Below, piece by piece: positions 16,222 to 24,354 of a stretch of 33,896 bases of DNA. The DNA is taken from assembly GCA_045536425.1 (NCBI GenBank), contig JAZSNN010000017.1, positions 1 through 33,896 on the forward strand. Reading direction: 5' to 3'. The notes beneath the pieces were generated by a model. That model ran no database searches. It was not told where the DNA came from and saw nothing but the letters and a program-made list of their open reading frames with translations. A program made the position numbers and the translations under genes. Position 1 is the first letter of the stretch, and every line of letters starts with the position of its first letter. Source of the stretch: UBA11540 sp045536425. Its GTDB lineage: Bacteria; Bacillota; Clostridia; Oscillospirales; Ruminococcaceae.

Positions 16222-17349
16222 CTATCCTCCAAAAACTTCTTTTATGCTGTCTTGGTAGCTCTTCATATCACAGGTGTTGGCAAAGGCTTTGCCATTTTCG
16301 GAAAAAGCGTTTCTGTCGGCTATTACCGCCAATACCTTTTCGGTTGCGTCTTTTATATTGTCCTCTTTAAAAACTGCTCCTGCCAAGCTTACCCTTATAA
16401 ACTCCTCAGCTCCCGCTCTGTCACAGGCGACCACAGGTGTTCCCGCCGATGCGGCTTCGAGTCCCGCGAGAGGAAATCCCTCAAACGCTGACGGAATCAT
16501 TATCAAATCGACCGCTTTTAGAATGTCGGGCACATCGGTACGGTGACCGAGAAAATGCACCTCTTTTTCAAGTCCGAGCTCAGAAACCTCGTTTTTGAGC
16601 TTTTCCTCGTACCACCTGTCCTCGTCTCTTGCGCGTCCTGCGAAGATTACCTTGACAGATTTTCCGAGCTTCTTTAGCTCGTTTGCAACCTCTAGCACAA
16701 AGCTCTGTTTTTTCAGCTCCTGCAAAAGCGCAACGTGACCTATCACTACATCCTCGCCTGTGAGTGCGAGTTCTTTTTTTATCTTTTCGCCATCGCCCGA
16801 AGAAAATCTTTCAAAGTCCACGGGGTTGTAGACGGTGGTGGTTTTCAGTTTGCCTTTTTCGTTTTGTATCTGTTCACCGACACAGTCGCTCACCGCGATG
16901 ATGCTCTTGACACAGCCAAATCCGCTGCAAAGGTTGAGAAGCTTTTTGGTTGCACCGTCAAGGAAGATGTGGTGCAGGTGCCAGATGACCTTTTTGCCCG
17001 TGAGAAGTCCCACAACCGCACTCCAAGGAAGTGCCGCAGGACCCGGGGCGTAGATGGTTTGGGGTTTTTCTTTTATCACGGTGAAAAGACCCTTTACCAC
17101 CGCTTTGAGCGAGAGCCACGCATAGCGGAAGATTACCGATTTGCCCTTGACACCCGTTGGCATCGACTGGTCGCCGAGCAGGGTGTAGGTTATATTCCTT
17201 TTTTCAAGCTCCTCGCTGAGAGCTCCCTTTGTGGGAATGAGGCAATGAAAGTCATAGTCGTCTTTCAGAAGGTCCATCACCATCAGGGTCATTTTTTGAC
17301 CGCCCGAAACAATGCCGAGCGTTTCCCAGACCAAAATCTTTTTATTCAT
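16222..17349 (-). CDS. glycosyltransferase family 4
   Basis: Retaining GT-B transferase for the repeat unit. I place the start at the ATG ending at 17349 (MNKKILVWETLG) and not 24 bases upstream, because GGAG sits six bases before it and the fold begins there. That gives 375 residues. The N-terminal domain has GIVSGGQKMTL, the glycine-rich acceptor loop. The C-terminal domain has VIFAGRARDEDRW, FLGHRTDVPDI and the EX7E pair in SAFEGFPLAGLEAASAG. The ribosome site is inside the end of the preceding AlkP gene, whose stop is at 17351, so the two are coupled. Confidence 0.9.
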   Translation of the reverse strand: MNKKILVWETLGIVSGGQKMTLMVMDLLKDDYDFHCLIPTKGALSEELEKRNITYTLLGDQSMPTGVKGKSVIFRYAWLSLKAVVKGLFTVIKEKPQTIYAPGPAALPWSAVVGLLTGKKVIWHLHHIFLDGATKKLLNLCSGFGCVKSIIAVSDCVGEQIQNEKGKLKTTTVYNPVDFERFSSGDGEKIKKELALTGEDVVIGHVALLQELKKQSFVLEVANELKKLGKSVKVIFAGRARDEDRWYEEKLKNEVSELGLEKEVHFLGHRTDVPDILKAVDLIMIPSAFEGFPLAGLEAASAGTPVVACDRAGAEEFIRVSLAGAVFKEDNIKDATEKVLAVIADRNAFSENGKAFANTCDMKSYQDSIKEVFGG

Positions 17350-17350
17350 T

Positions 17351-18796
17351 TCATTCTCCAATCGTCTGCTCAATTATCATTGGACAGATGTCGGTCATTT
17401 CGTAGTCTTTTTTGTCGAGGGGGATGCCTTTTGTAGCGATTGTTGCAGTTCTCCAACGGTGACCGCCGGGGGAGAACATATACATAACGCCCGATTTGCC
17501 AAAAATCTCGTTGCCGAGCTCCCACTCTCCGCCAAATCTCTCGTCCATCTGATAGATGATTTCGGGGTAGCGGTCAAGGTGTTCACCGTGGTAGAAGGTG
17601 TTTGTTCTGACTATCCACTCGAAGAGGTTTTTGTCCTCGCCCTCAATTTTTATGGGTCTTAGGTATTCGATTATCTCGTCGGCAAGTGCGTCCTTGTCCT
17701 CGACGGTGTCGTTTAGGCGAATTCCGCCGTAGCTATAATTTTTGAGTGCGGAAAGGTCGCTTAGGTATGCCTTGGTTTTATCCCAATCAAAGTCTGCGCT
17801 CGAAGCAAAGAGTCCCTTCCAAACGGGAATCCTTTTGAGAAGCTTCATCGCCCATTTGGGAAGACCTATCTTCTTTACAAAGCCGACACAGAAGCCTTTT
17901 ACTGCTTTCTTTACCTTCTTTTTGAGGCTGGGCTTTGTTGCGACTTTTTTCTCTTTCGGAGTGAGGTATCCGCCACGCTTTAGAAGTTCATTTATCTTTG
18001 CGGTGTACACGGGTCTTGCGCCGTGTCCGTGGTCGCTCATAACGAGGATTTTTGCCTCGGGGCATTTTTCTATCATCTCGCCGATGAAGTCGTCCATTGC
18101 GATATACATATCGCGGATGGTGTTTTCAAACTCGTTTTCACCGGGGTAGTCGGGGTGGTCGGGGCTGCAGTGACGCCAGAAATCGTGCTGTATGCCGTCG
18201 GTCGTCGAGAAGTAGGAGAACAAAAGGTCAACGTCCTCGTTTTCAATAGCAAGGCGGGTGAGTCGCATTTCCTCATTTACCTTGTTGAAAAACTCGTCAC
18301 GAAGCTTTGGCAAAGCGTCCTCTGAGGTGAACTTTGCCTCGGTGCCGAGAATATCGAGTCTTGGGTTGTACAAATCCTTCTTCGACTCGGGATGTACAAA
18401 CATCTTTCCATCGTACGGACGGGTTATCATAAGTCCGTCAATATCATAGCCGACCTTTATATTCATCGGCAACAAAACGGCGCAGGAGTAGCCCTGTTCG
18501 TTGAGCTTATCCCAAAACGCTTCGCCTTTGAAAACCGAGTCGTCAAACTCAAAGGGGTTGTAGCCGTTGTCCTTTGCGCCGACATTTACGAAGTTTATAA
18601 TTCCGTGTTCGGAGGGGTCTTTGCCCGTGTAGATAGTCGCCCAAGCGGGTGTTGTATCTGCGGGGAAAACCGAGCGCAAGGTGGGGTCGCCGTTTTCTTT
18701 TAGCATAGCGGTGAGGTTTGGAAGGTGGTCTTTATAGCGCTTTACAACGTCCAAATCCATTCCGTCAATGCCCAAAACGATTAGTTTTTTTACCAT
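17351..18796 (-). CDS. alkaline-phosphatase-superfamily phosphodiesterase/phosphohydrolase
   Basis: A 481-residue protein of the type I phosphodiesterase/AlkP superfamily (COG3379-like). The metal ligands and nucleophile are all recognisable: LGIDGMD at residues 8-14, the threonine nucleophile in FPADTTPAWATIYTGKDP, a DGIQHDFWRH aspartate/histidine pair, MSDHGHG, and the late histidine in SPGGHRW. No signal peptide is visible, so it is probably cytoplasmic or peripheral. It could hydrolyse a nucleotide sugar, a lipid-linked phosphate or a phosphorylated sugar intermediate, or transfer a phospho group to the glycan. Its neighbour is a thymidylate-kinase-like P-loop protein 12 nt upstream. The substrate cannot be told from sequence. 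Confidence 0.85.
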   Translation of the reverse strand: MVKKLIVLGIDGMDLDVVKRYKDHLPNLTAMLKENGDPTLRSVFPADTTPAWATIYTGKDPSEHGIINFVNVGAKDNGYNPFEFDDSVFKGEAFWDKLNEQGYSCAVLLPMNIKVGYDIDGLMITRPYDGKMFVHPESKKDLYNPRLDILGTEAKFTSEDALPKLRDEFFNKVNEEMRLTRLAIENEDVDLLFSYFSTTDGIQHDFWRHCSPDHPDYPGENEFENTIRDMYIAMDDFIGEMIEKCPEAKILVMSDHGHGARPVYTAKINELLKRGGYLTPKEKKVATKPSLKKKVKKAVKGFCVGFVKKIGLPKWAMKLLKRIPVWKGLFASSADFDWDKTKAYLSDLSALKNYSYGGIRLNDTVEDKDALADEIIEYLRPIKIEGEDKNLFEWIVRTNTFYHGEHLDRYPEIIYQMDERFGGEWELGNEIFGKSGVMYMFSPGGHRWRTATIATKGIPLDKKDYEMTDICPMIIEQTIGE

Positions 18797-18808
18797 CTTA
18801 CCTTCTCC

Positions 18809-19474
18809 TCATCTGACGGAATTTACCGCGTTCATTACCTCGTCGAGCATAGCCTGTTTGTCCTGATCACCTGCGATAGTGGTGGTGGGGTACATTGTGG
18901 AAATCAAATCGTACAAGGGTCTGCGAACCTCGAGGTACAAGGGGTCGGGGATGTCGTCTTTTCTGGAGCAACAAACCTCAACGGGAGTTTTTATGTAGAT
19001 GATGAGGTCGGGCTTTGGTGCGCGTTTCCATTTTCCGTTTATGGTTTTGTCAATATATTCCTCGCCGAGTCCGAGGTTTGCGGCATAGGTCACCGCGTTG
19101 TCATAGATATAGCGGTCAACGAGAAGGGTCGTGCCGAAGAAGTGTTTTAAAGTGACATTAAAGAAAATCTGCGCCTTGAATTCGCAGGTGGTGAGAAACG
19201 AGAAAATCTTGTAGGTAAAGCCTTTATTCGCTTGTTTTCTCATACTCTCGAGATAGGATTTGTAGTCACCACCGTATGGGTCGTGGTCTTTTTTCATCAA
19301 AATCTTTTTGCCGAGCTTTATCGCAAAGGAGAGCACCTTCACGACGTATGCCGCGCGTACTATCTCTACCTTTACTCCCTCGTTTTTGAGTTGTTCATAG
19401 GCATAATCAATGCTTGTGGATTTGCCCGAGCCGTCAAGTCCCATAAAACAGATTATCGGAGCTTTCTTCTTCAT
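18809..19474 (-). CDS. thymidylate-kinase-like P-loop kinase
   Basis: A 221-residue kinase-fold protein: Walker A GLDGSGKST (residues 13-21), the DR(Y/H) motif as LLVDRYIYDN (about residues 117-126), and a C-terminal arginine pair region. These are features of dTMP kinase and its paralogues. Differences from housekeeping Tmk are the long KKDHDPYGGDYKSYLES insertion and the location deep in a polysaccharide operon. That points to a specialised role such as phosphorylating a nucleotide or sugar used for the glycan. It lies between a GT4 gene and the AlkP-type hydrolase with gaps of 14 and 12 nt. The ATG follows GGGGGA. Confidence 0.8.
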   Translation of the reverse strand: MKKKAPIICFMGLDGSGKSTSIDYAYEQLKNEGVKVEIVRAAYVVKVLSFAIKLGKKILMKKDHDPYGGDYKSYLESMRKQANKGFTYKIFSFLTTCEFKAQIFFNVTLKHFFGTTLLVDRYIYDNAVTYAANLGLGEEYIDKTINGKWKRAPKPDLIIYIKTPVEVCCSRKDDIPDPLYLEVRRPLYDLISTMYPTTTIAGDQDKQAMLDEVMNAVNSVR

Positions 19475-19488
19475 TCGCTTGTCCCCCG

Positions 19489-20439
19489 TTAAAGTATCTT
19501 GTATATTTCGTCTGCAACCTCATCCCAGCTCTTTGGCTCTAAAAGCCAAGAGCTGTCGGTTTTATACTGTGCCGCTTTCAAAACTGCAGACTGTAGCTGT
19601 CCCTTGTCCTGCACAAAGGTTACCGCTTTTTCGTCGGTGGTTTTTATGTTTTTTATCTTGTCAAAGCTCTCATAGCACACCGCAGGTGTACCGCAGGAAA
19701 GTGCTTCCATTACCGAAAGCGGTACGCTTATTACAAAGTCACCGTTTTTGGTTGGGAAGAGGTATACGTCTGCCATCTGGTATATCTCGTTTATGTTCTC
19801 GATATATCCACTCAAAAGCTTTACCCCTGCTTTTTCAAGGGTGGCGACGGTATCCTGCGATTCGAACATTCCGCTCGCGACAACGAGACGGGAAAAGAGC
19901 GACCCGTCGATATGGCAAAAGTCCTCGAGTCCCCTGCCCTTTGAGCAATGTCCAACGTGCACGACGAGCGGTTTTGTTTTGTCAAAGCCGTATTTTTCTT
20001 TCAGGCTATCTGCCGTATCCTTTGAAACGGGAGAAAACTTTTCTGCGTTTATTCCCGCTTCAAAAAGCGTTATCTTTCTGTCCTTGCAAAGAACTATCCC
20101 CTCTGCGTCCTCCTCACAGATGGTGAGCCAGTCGCAGTTTAGCGGGTGGGCGGTGTTCTTTTTCAAAAACTCGTCCTGTGGCTTTTGCACTATAACCATA
20201 ACGAGCTTTTTGGAGAAAATCGAACAGATTTTCGCAACGTTATACACCATCGGGGTGCATCGAGCGAATATCATCGTCACGTCGCTTTTCATACAGCGAA
20301 GGGGCATTTGTATAAGGTCGCGAAGCGAAGAATAAATCACTTCGTTTTCCTCTGCAAAGCGACGGCTGACGTGGGTCGCGACGTTTCGCATTCCCTCGTT
20401 CTGCTGACCGTTGACGGTGCTTATGATATGTATCTTCAT
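19489..20439 (-). CDS. glycosyltransferase family 4
   Basis: A 316-residue GT-B-type transferase, short for GT4. The N-terminal domain is compact (MKIHIISTVNGQQNEGM, THVSRRF). The C-terminal donor domain carries VVHVGHCSKGRGLEDF, VYLFPTKNGD and VPLSVMEALSCGTPAV, where the usual first EX7E glutamate is replaced (NGDFVISVPLSVMEA). It would add a sugar to the repeat unit. The missing first glutamate is known in some GT4 branches and need not mean inactivity. GAGGA precedes the ATG. Confidence 0.85.
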   Translation of the reverse strand: MKIHIISTVNGQQNEGMRNVATHVSRRFAEENEVIYSSLRDLIQMPLRCMKSDVTMIFARCTPMVYNVAKICSIFSKKLVMVIVQKPQDEFLKKNTAHPLNCDWLTICEEDAEGIVLCKDRKITLFEAGINAEKFSPVSKDTADSLKEKYGFDKTKPLVVHVGHCSKGRGLEDFCHIDGSLFSRLVVASGMFESQDTVATLEKAGVKLLSGYIENINEIYQMADVYLFPTKNGDFVISVPLSVMEALSCGTPAVCYESFDKIKNIKTTDEKAVTFVQDKGQLQSAVLKAAQYKTDSSWLLEPKSWDEVADEIYKIL

Positions 20440-20448
20440 AATGTCCTC

Positions 20449-21900
20449 TTATCTGAAAATAGACTGTTTGAGTCTGCCGAATGCTTTGAGCGAACGTTTT
20501 AGGTCCTCGAAGTCGGTGAGACCTCTTTTAAGTCTGTGGAAGATATACCACGGTCTGAGGTAGTATTTCTTTCTCGCCTGTGCACAGAACTCTACAAGCT
20601 CGTCTGCAGAAAGCTCGGGTGTATTTATTATACAGTTGAGCGTTCCGTCCTCCTGACAGTACTCGTCATATTTTCCGCTGATATAGCCGTTGGACTTTGC
20701 CCAATTATACGCCTGTGTTCCCGGATAGGGAATCAGCGGGAAGAACTGCGCCGTGTCGGTCTTGAAGCGAAGTGCTGCATTGAGGGTGTCCTGCATTGTC
20801 TGATGGGTCTCGCCCTCGTTACCGACCATATAGCACGCGTGCACCATAAGTCCTGCCTTTTTTGCGCTCGCCATATATTTTTCTATCTGCTCGACGGTGG
20901 TTCCCTTTTTGATGTTGTTGAGGATAGTCTGGTTAACGCTCTCAACACCGGGGATTATGAGGTGACAACCCGCCTTTTTCATCAGCTTCATTGTCTCATA
21001 GTCGAGGTTTACTCTTGCATTACACAGCCAACGAATCTTTATCTTCTTTTCGATGAGCTTTTGACATATTTCAACGGTTCTCGCCTTGTTAACGGTGAAG
21101 GTGTCATCCTCGATGACGATTTCCTTTACCTCGGGGAAGTTTTTGACGATATACTCAAACTCCTCGATGACGTTGTCAACGCTTCTGAGGCGATAGTTGT
21201 GTCCGTGCATTGTCTGCGGGTACACGCAGAAGTTACATCTTGCAGGGCATCCTCTGCCTGTGAAGATCTGTATCGATGGGAAAGCCGCTGCGGCAAAAAC
21301 GTAGTCCTTGACACAGAGGTATTCCTTGATGAACTTCGATGCAAAGGGTATTTCATCGAGGTTTGTGATGTAGTCGGCATCGGGGTTGTTTACAACCTCG
21401 CCGTCTTTTCTAAACGAAAGTCCCTTTACCTCATCCAGAGGTGCGCCATCTCTGATAGCGCGTGCAAGGTCGCGGACGATGTAGTCATATTCCTTTCTCG
21501 CAACGCCGTCGATACGGCTGTCAACCGCCATTGTCTCGTCAACGGTTGCGGTTGGGTGTGTGCCGACCAAAAGCACAAAAGCATCGGGATATCTGTCCTT
21601 TAGCATTGCGCCAAAGGCAATATCGCTGTAGATAGACGGTGTGCTTGTATCGAGGACAAAAAGCTTTGTGCCTTCGATTTTGTCCTTCAAAAGCTCAAGG
21701 GTTTCCTCGGCGTTTGTTCTCTTTGCACAGGCATCGTAGAACTCAACGTCAAAGCCCTCCTCCTTGACAACGGCTGCCGCGTATATCATCCACAAGGGAT
21801 AGTACAAAACACCGCTGTGTCCTATCGAAGGACTTCTGGATTCTCTGGAAAATTTTCCATATTCGGTTTTGAATGGTGGGTTGATAAATGTTATCTTCAT
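20449..21900 (-). CDS. B12-binding-domain radical SAM protein
   Basis: A 483-residue enzyme with an N-terminal cobalamin-type Rossmann domain (residues 1 to about 150; INPPFKTEYG, then LVGTHPTATVDETM) and a radical SAM core. The core has the cluster motif GRGCPARCNFCVYP (CxxxCxxC, about residues 220-233) and later IEDDTFTVN and GVESVNQTILNNIKKG. This is the class B architecture of BchE, HpnP and many C- or P-methylases. In this operon it may methylate a carbon of a sugar or a lipid carrier, or rearrange a carbon skeleton; the reaction is not predictable. The ATG is 12 nt from GGGGG, a long spacing. It lies between GT4 and GT2 genes. Confidence 0.88.
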   Translation of the reverse strand: MKITFINPPFKTEYGKFSRESRSPSIGHSGVLYYPLWMIYAAAVVKEEGFDVEFYDACAKRTNAEETLELLKDKIEGTKLFVLDTSTPSIYSDIAFGAMLKDRYPDAFVLLVGTHPTATVDETMAVDSRIDGVARKEYDYIVRDLARAIRDGAPLDEVKGLSFRKDGEVVNNPDADYITNLDEIPFASKFIKEYLCVKDYVFAAAAFPSIQIFTGRGCPARCNFCVYPQTMHGHNYRLRSVDNVIEEFEYIVKNFPEVKEIVIEDDTFTVNKARTVEICQKLIEKKIKIRWLCNARVNLDYETMKLMKKAGCHLIIPGVESVNQTILNNIKKGTTVEQIEKYMASAKKAGLMVHACYMVGNEGETHQTMQDTLNAALRFKTDTAQFFPLIPYPGTQAYNWAKSNGYISGKYDEYCQEDGTLNCIINTPELSADELVEFCAQARKKYYLRPWYIFHRLKRGLTDFEDLKRSLKAFGRLKQSIFR

Positions 21901-21916
21901 ACGTTTTGTTTTCCCC

Positions 21917-22675
21917 CTATGAATATATGTTGTGGCGCTTTGTAATGCTGTGCCACGAATATCTCAACGTAAATATTCCACTGACAAGCGGGTTGTACCC
22001 TACCGCGCGGTAGGAGTTGTAGAGCATCCTTGCGGATTTGAGTCGGTTAGATGATTTGGAGTTTGCCGAAAGCCTGTATATCAAAAGCGGTTCGTTTACT
22101 CCGTATGCAAAATCTGTGCTTTTGAGCACCGTCAGCCACACGTAGTAGTCCTCGTGCATACTGTCGTTTGGCATCTCGATGCCTTTCATAACCTCTGTTT
22201 TTATCATAACCGACGAGCAGGAAAGCAGATTTTTCTTGAGAAGCGTTTTATAGTCGGTTTTCTCCTCTGCCTGCATAACGTAGTTATACGGATTTCCGTC
22301 GCTGTCGATAAAGGAGGACGCGGTGTAGCTGATTGTTGCGCCGTCGTTTTTCTCGAGCACCGAAAGTTGTTTTTCGAGCTTATCCTCGCGCCACATATCG
22401 TCGCTGTCGAGAAAGGCAATCCACTCGCCCGTAGCTTTCGAAATTCCGTAGTTTCTCGTTTTGGAAACGCCCGAGTTCCTTTCGTTTTTCAGGAGCACTA
22501 TTCTTTGGTCATTTTTTGCAAGTTCTTCTATTACGCTGACCGTCTCATCCTTCGAGCAGTCGTCAATCACAACGAGCTCAAAATCCCCAAAAGTCTGACG
22601 GGTTACCGAGTTTATCGCCTGTGCGACAGTCTTTTCGGCATTGTAGGCAGGCATTATGACGCTTACCTTCGGCAT
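21917..22675 (-). CDS. glycosyltransferase family 2
   Basis: A 252-residue inverting GT-A transferase, likely the first or second transferase after the initiating enzyme given its place near the promoter. Motifs: VSVIMPAYNAEKTVAQAIN (residues 4-22), LVVIDDCSKDETV, NSGVSKTRNYGISKA, and the metal-binding region WIAFLDSDDMWREDKLEKQ (DSDD). The short C-terminus matches EpsJ/WfgS-like capsule enzymes. GGGGG precedes the ATG by eight bases. The stop is 16 nt before the radical SAM gene. Confidence 0.9.
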   Translation of the reverse strand: MPKVSVIMPAYNAEKTVAQAINSVTRQTFGDFELVVIDDCSKDETVSVIEELAKNDQRIVLLKNERNSGVSKTRNYGISKATGEWIAFLDSDDMWREDKLEKQLSVLEKNDGATISYTASSFIDSDGNPYNYVMQAEEKTDYKTLLKKNLLSCSSVMIKTEVMKGIEMPNDSMHEDYYVWLTVLKSTDFAYGVNEPLLIYRLSANSKSSNRLKSARMLYNSYRAVGYNPLVSGIFTLRYSWHSITKRHNIYS

Positions 22676-22687
22676 CGTTTTTCCCCC

Positions 22688-23515
22688 TTATACGCTTTTC
22701 TCAAAGTTGTCGTCCTGACAGTAGCAGAAATCAAAGTCCTCGCAGTTCTCATAAACAAGACTTGAAAAAGCTTTCTTTGCCATCGACACTATGGGTGTCA
22801 AAAGCTTTGCGCCAAACCCGAGAAGATAGCTGAAATAGACCTTTTTCCCCAAAGCATTTGCTATCTTTCTTGCCATATCGGTCGTATTTACATACTCCTT
22901 GTTCTGTGGCAGGTACACGCCCGAAAGCTCGCGGTCGATACAGAGCAGAACAAATCTGTTCAGATTGTCGATGTGTATCATACTGCGCCTGTTTTTCACT
23001 CTGGGAAAAACAGGGAGCTTTTTGACGAGCTTTACCACAGTCTGAAAGTTTCCCTTGCAGTCCTTGCCGTAGACCATCGGCGGTCTTATAACACAGACCT
23101 TGAAGCTTTCGTCCGAAAGGGATTTTAGCCCCTCCTCCGCCTCGAGCTTTGAAAGTCCGTAGGCGTTTTTTGGCGAGGGGGCGGTTTCGCGGGTTATGAC
23201 TCCGGCTTCCATTCCGTATACGCTCATCGTGCTGAGAAACACAAACTGTCCCACGCCATCGGCTTTTGCCTTGTTCGCGGTTTCTATCGCAAGGTCACGG
23301 TTTACACGAAAGTATAGCTCGCGGTTTTCGTCCGTTTCCTTGCGGTGCGCAATTCCCGCAACGTGAAAAACTGCGTCGTAGTCAGAAAAGCTCTTTTCTC
23401 GCCAACTTGAGTCTATCATATCAACGGTGTCGACCTCATAGCCACATGCTTTTGCAAAGGTCTCAAACGAGGTGCCGATGTAACTGTCTTTTCCTGTTAT
23501 GAGTATCTTTTTCAT
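22688..23515 (-). CDS. NAD-dependent 4-ketoreductase/epimerase, WbpV-like
   Basis: Extended short-chain dehydrogenase of 275 residues. I place the start at the ATG ending at 23515 (MKKILITGKDSYIG), which overlaps the stop of the sugar transferase gene as TGATG. Upstream residues in this frame are low-complexity and non-family. The nucleotide loop is GKDSYIGTS, the active site has FLSTMSVYG and YGLSK (YxxxK), and a conserved segment reads RPPMVYGKDCKGN. The sequence and the pairing with a PglC/WbpL-type transferase resemble WbpV/WreQ, which reduce UDP-4-keto-6-deoxy-GlcNAc to UDP-QuiNAc or a related sugar. The product would be the first sugar loaded on the lipid. No retaining 4,6-dehydratase lies in the window. 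Confidence 0.82.
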   Translation of the reverse strand: MKKILITGKDSYIGTSFETFAKACGYEVDTVDMIDSSWREKSFSDYDAVFHVAGIAHRKETDENRELYFRVNRDLAIETANKAKADGVGQFVFLSTMSVYGMEAGVITRETAPSPKNAYGLSKLEAEEGLKSLSDESFKVCVIRPPMVYGKDCKGNFQTVVKLVKKLPVFPRVKNRRSMIHIDNLNRFVLLCIDRELSGVYLPQNKEYVNTTDMARKIANALGKKVYFSYLLGFGAKLLTPIVSMAKKAFSSLVYENCEDFDFCYCQDDNFEKSV

Positions 23516-24138
23516 CAGACCTTCTCTTCCTCTATCGCTTCTTTGTTCAGTTCGCCCGTTCCGCCTTCGACCACACCGTCGCTTTTGAGCACCGAGGTGA
23601 TGGTGCCAAAAAAGCACTTGCAGTCAAACGCAAAGCTCATTTTTTCGACATATTCGCCGTCGAGCTTTGCTTTCACGGGAATTTCCAATTCGTCGCGTCC
23701 GTTTATCTGCGCCCAGCCGGTGAGTCCGGGGAGAACGTCGTTTGCGCCATACTTGTCGCGCTCGGCAATTAGGTCGTCCTGATTCCAAAGTGCAGGGCGG
23801 GGACCGATGATGCTCATCTTGCCCGAAATAATATTGAAAAGCTGTGGAAGCTCGTCGAGGCTTGTCTTTCTAAGAAATCTTCCAATGCCACTTATGTACT
23901 GGTCGGGATTTTCCAAAAGATGCGTCGGTATATCGGGTGTGTCAACCTTCATACTGCGGAATTTATAAAGCTGAAAATAGGTCTTGTGAATACCCACCCT
24001 CTTTTGCTTGAAAAATATGGGCCCGGGGTCGCTAATCTTCATCACAATTGCAATGACCGCAAAGACGGGAAGCAACACTATCAAGCCCATTGTCGAAAGC
24101 GTTAAATCAAACGCCCTTTTAAAAAATTTCTTGTACAT
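23515..24138 (-). CDS. initiating phosphoglycosyltransferase (bacterial sugar transferase)
   Basis: Transfers a sugar-1-phosphate from a UDP-sugar to undecaprenyl phosphate and so begins the repeat unit. The 207-residue form is the short monotopic type (PglC-like), lacking the N-terminal membrane bundle of WbaP. It has a basic start, one re-entrant hydrophobic helix (about residues 11-33), then ISDPGPIFFKQKRVG, the catalytic Asp-Glu pair in RKTSLDELPQLFN, IIGPRPALWNQ and PGLTGWAQING. The start is the ATG ending at 24138, with GGGGGA at about 5-nt spacing; a GTG 12 bases upstream falls inside the ribosome site. It is the first gene of the long operon. Confidence 0.93.
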   Translation of the reverse strand: MYKKFFKRAFDLTLSTMGLIVLLPVFAVIAIVMKISDPGPIFFKQKRVGIHKTYFQLYKFRSMKVDTPDIPTHLLENPDQYISGIGRFLRKTSLDELPQLFNIISGKMSIIGPRPALWNQDDLIAERDKYGANDVLPGLTGWAQINGRDELEIPVKAKLDGEYVEKMSFAFDCKCFFGTITSVLKSDGVVEGGTGELNKEAIEEEKV

Positions 24139-24210
24139 AAAGTCCCCCACTTAATGCTAATAATAGTCGGATTTTTCAAAAACCCCATAAAAACCCAACT
24201 TAACTAATAT

Positions 24211-24239
24211 ATTATATCATACAGCATTAACAATAGCAA
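24211..24239 (-). promoter_or_regulatory. strong sigma-A promoter of the polysaccharide operon
   Basis: On the minus strand: -35 TTGCTA (24234-24239), a 17-nt spacer and a perfect -10 TATAAT (24211-24216) preceded by the extended -10 TG. Transcription should start near 24204, giving a leader of about 65 nt. That leader holds only a weak GG-TTTT/AAAA-CC hairpin. No JUMPstart/ops-like element was seen in it. Confidence 0.85.
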
Positions 24240-24293
24240 GAGAAAAGCGTTTGTAAATCTTGACAATATCTCGGTTTTTTGCAGTTTTTAGAG

Positions 24294-24338
24294 AAAAAAC
24301 AAACACCTCCGTTTCATATTTTGTGAAACGGAGGTGTT
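24294..24338 (-). terminator. intrinsic terminator of the ABC exporter operon
   Basis: A perfect 15-bp inverted repeat, arms 24302-24316 and 24324-24338 with a 7-nt loop. On the minus strand it is followed by TGTTTTTTC. It begins 16 nt after the stop codon of the second ABC gene and isolates the exporter from the polysaccharide promoter. Confidence 0.92.
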
Positions 24339-24354
24339 ACGCTTGAGTTTTAGA

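Noticed and set aside
22688..23617. Longer start for the WbpV-like reductase
   Set aside because: The 34 extra residues are low-complexity (His, Arg, Gly runs) and lie within the preceding sugar transferase gene. The ATG at 23515 begins the Rossmann fold directly.
24139..24204. JUMPstart/ops or strong antitermination hairpin in the polysaccharide leader
   Set aside because: Only a weak hairpin with a bulge is visible and the ops core sequence is absent.
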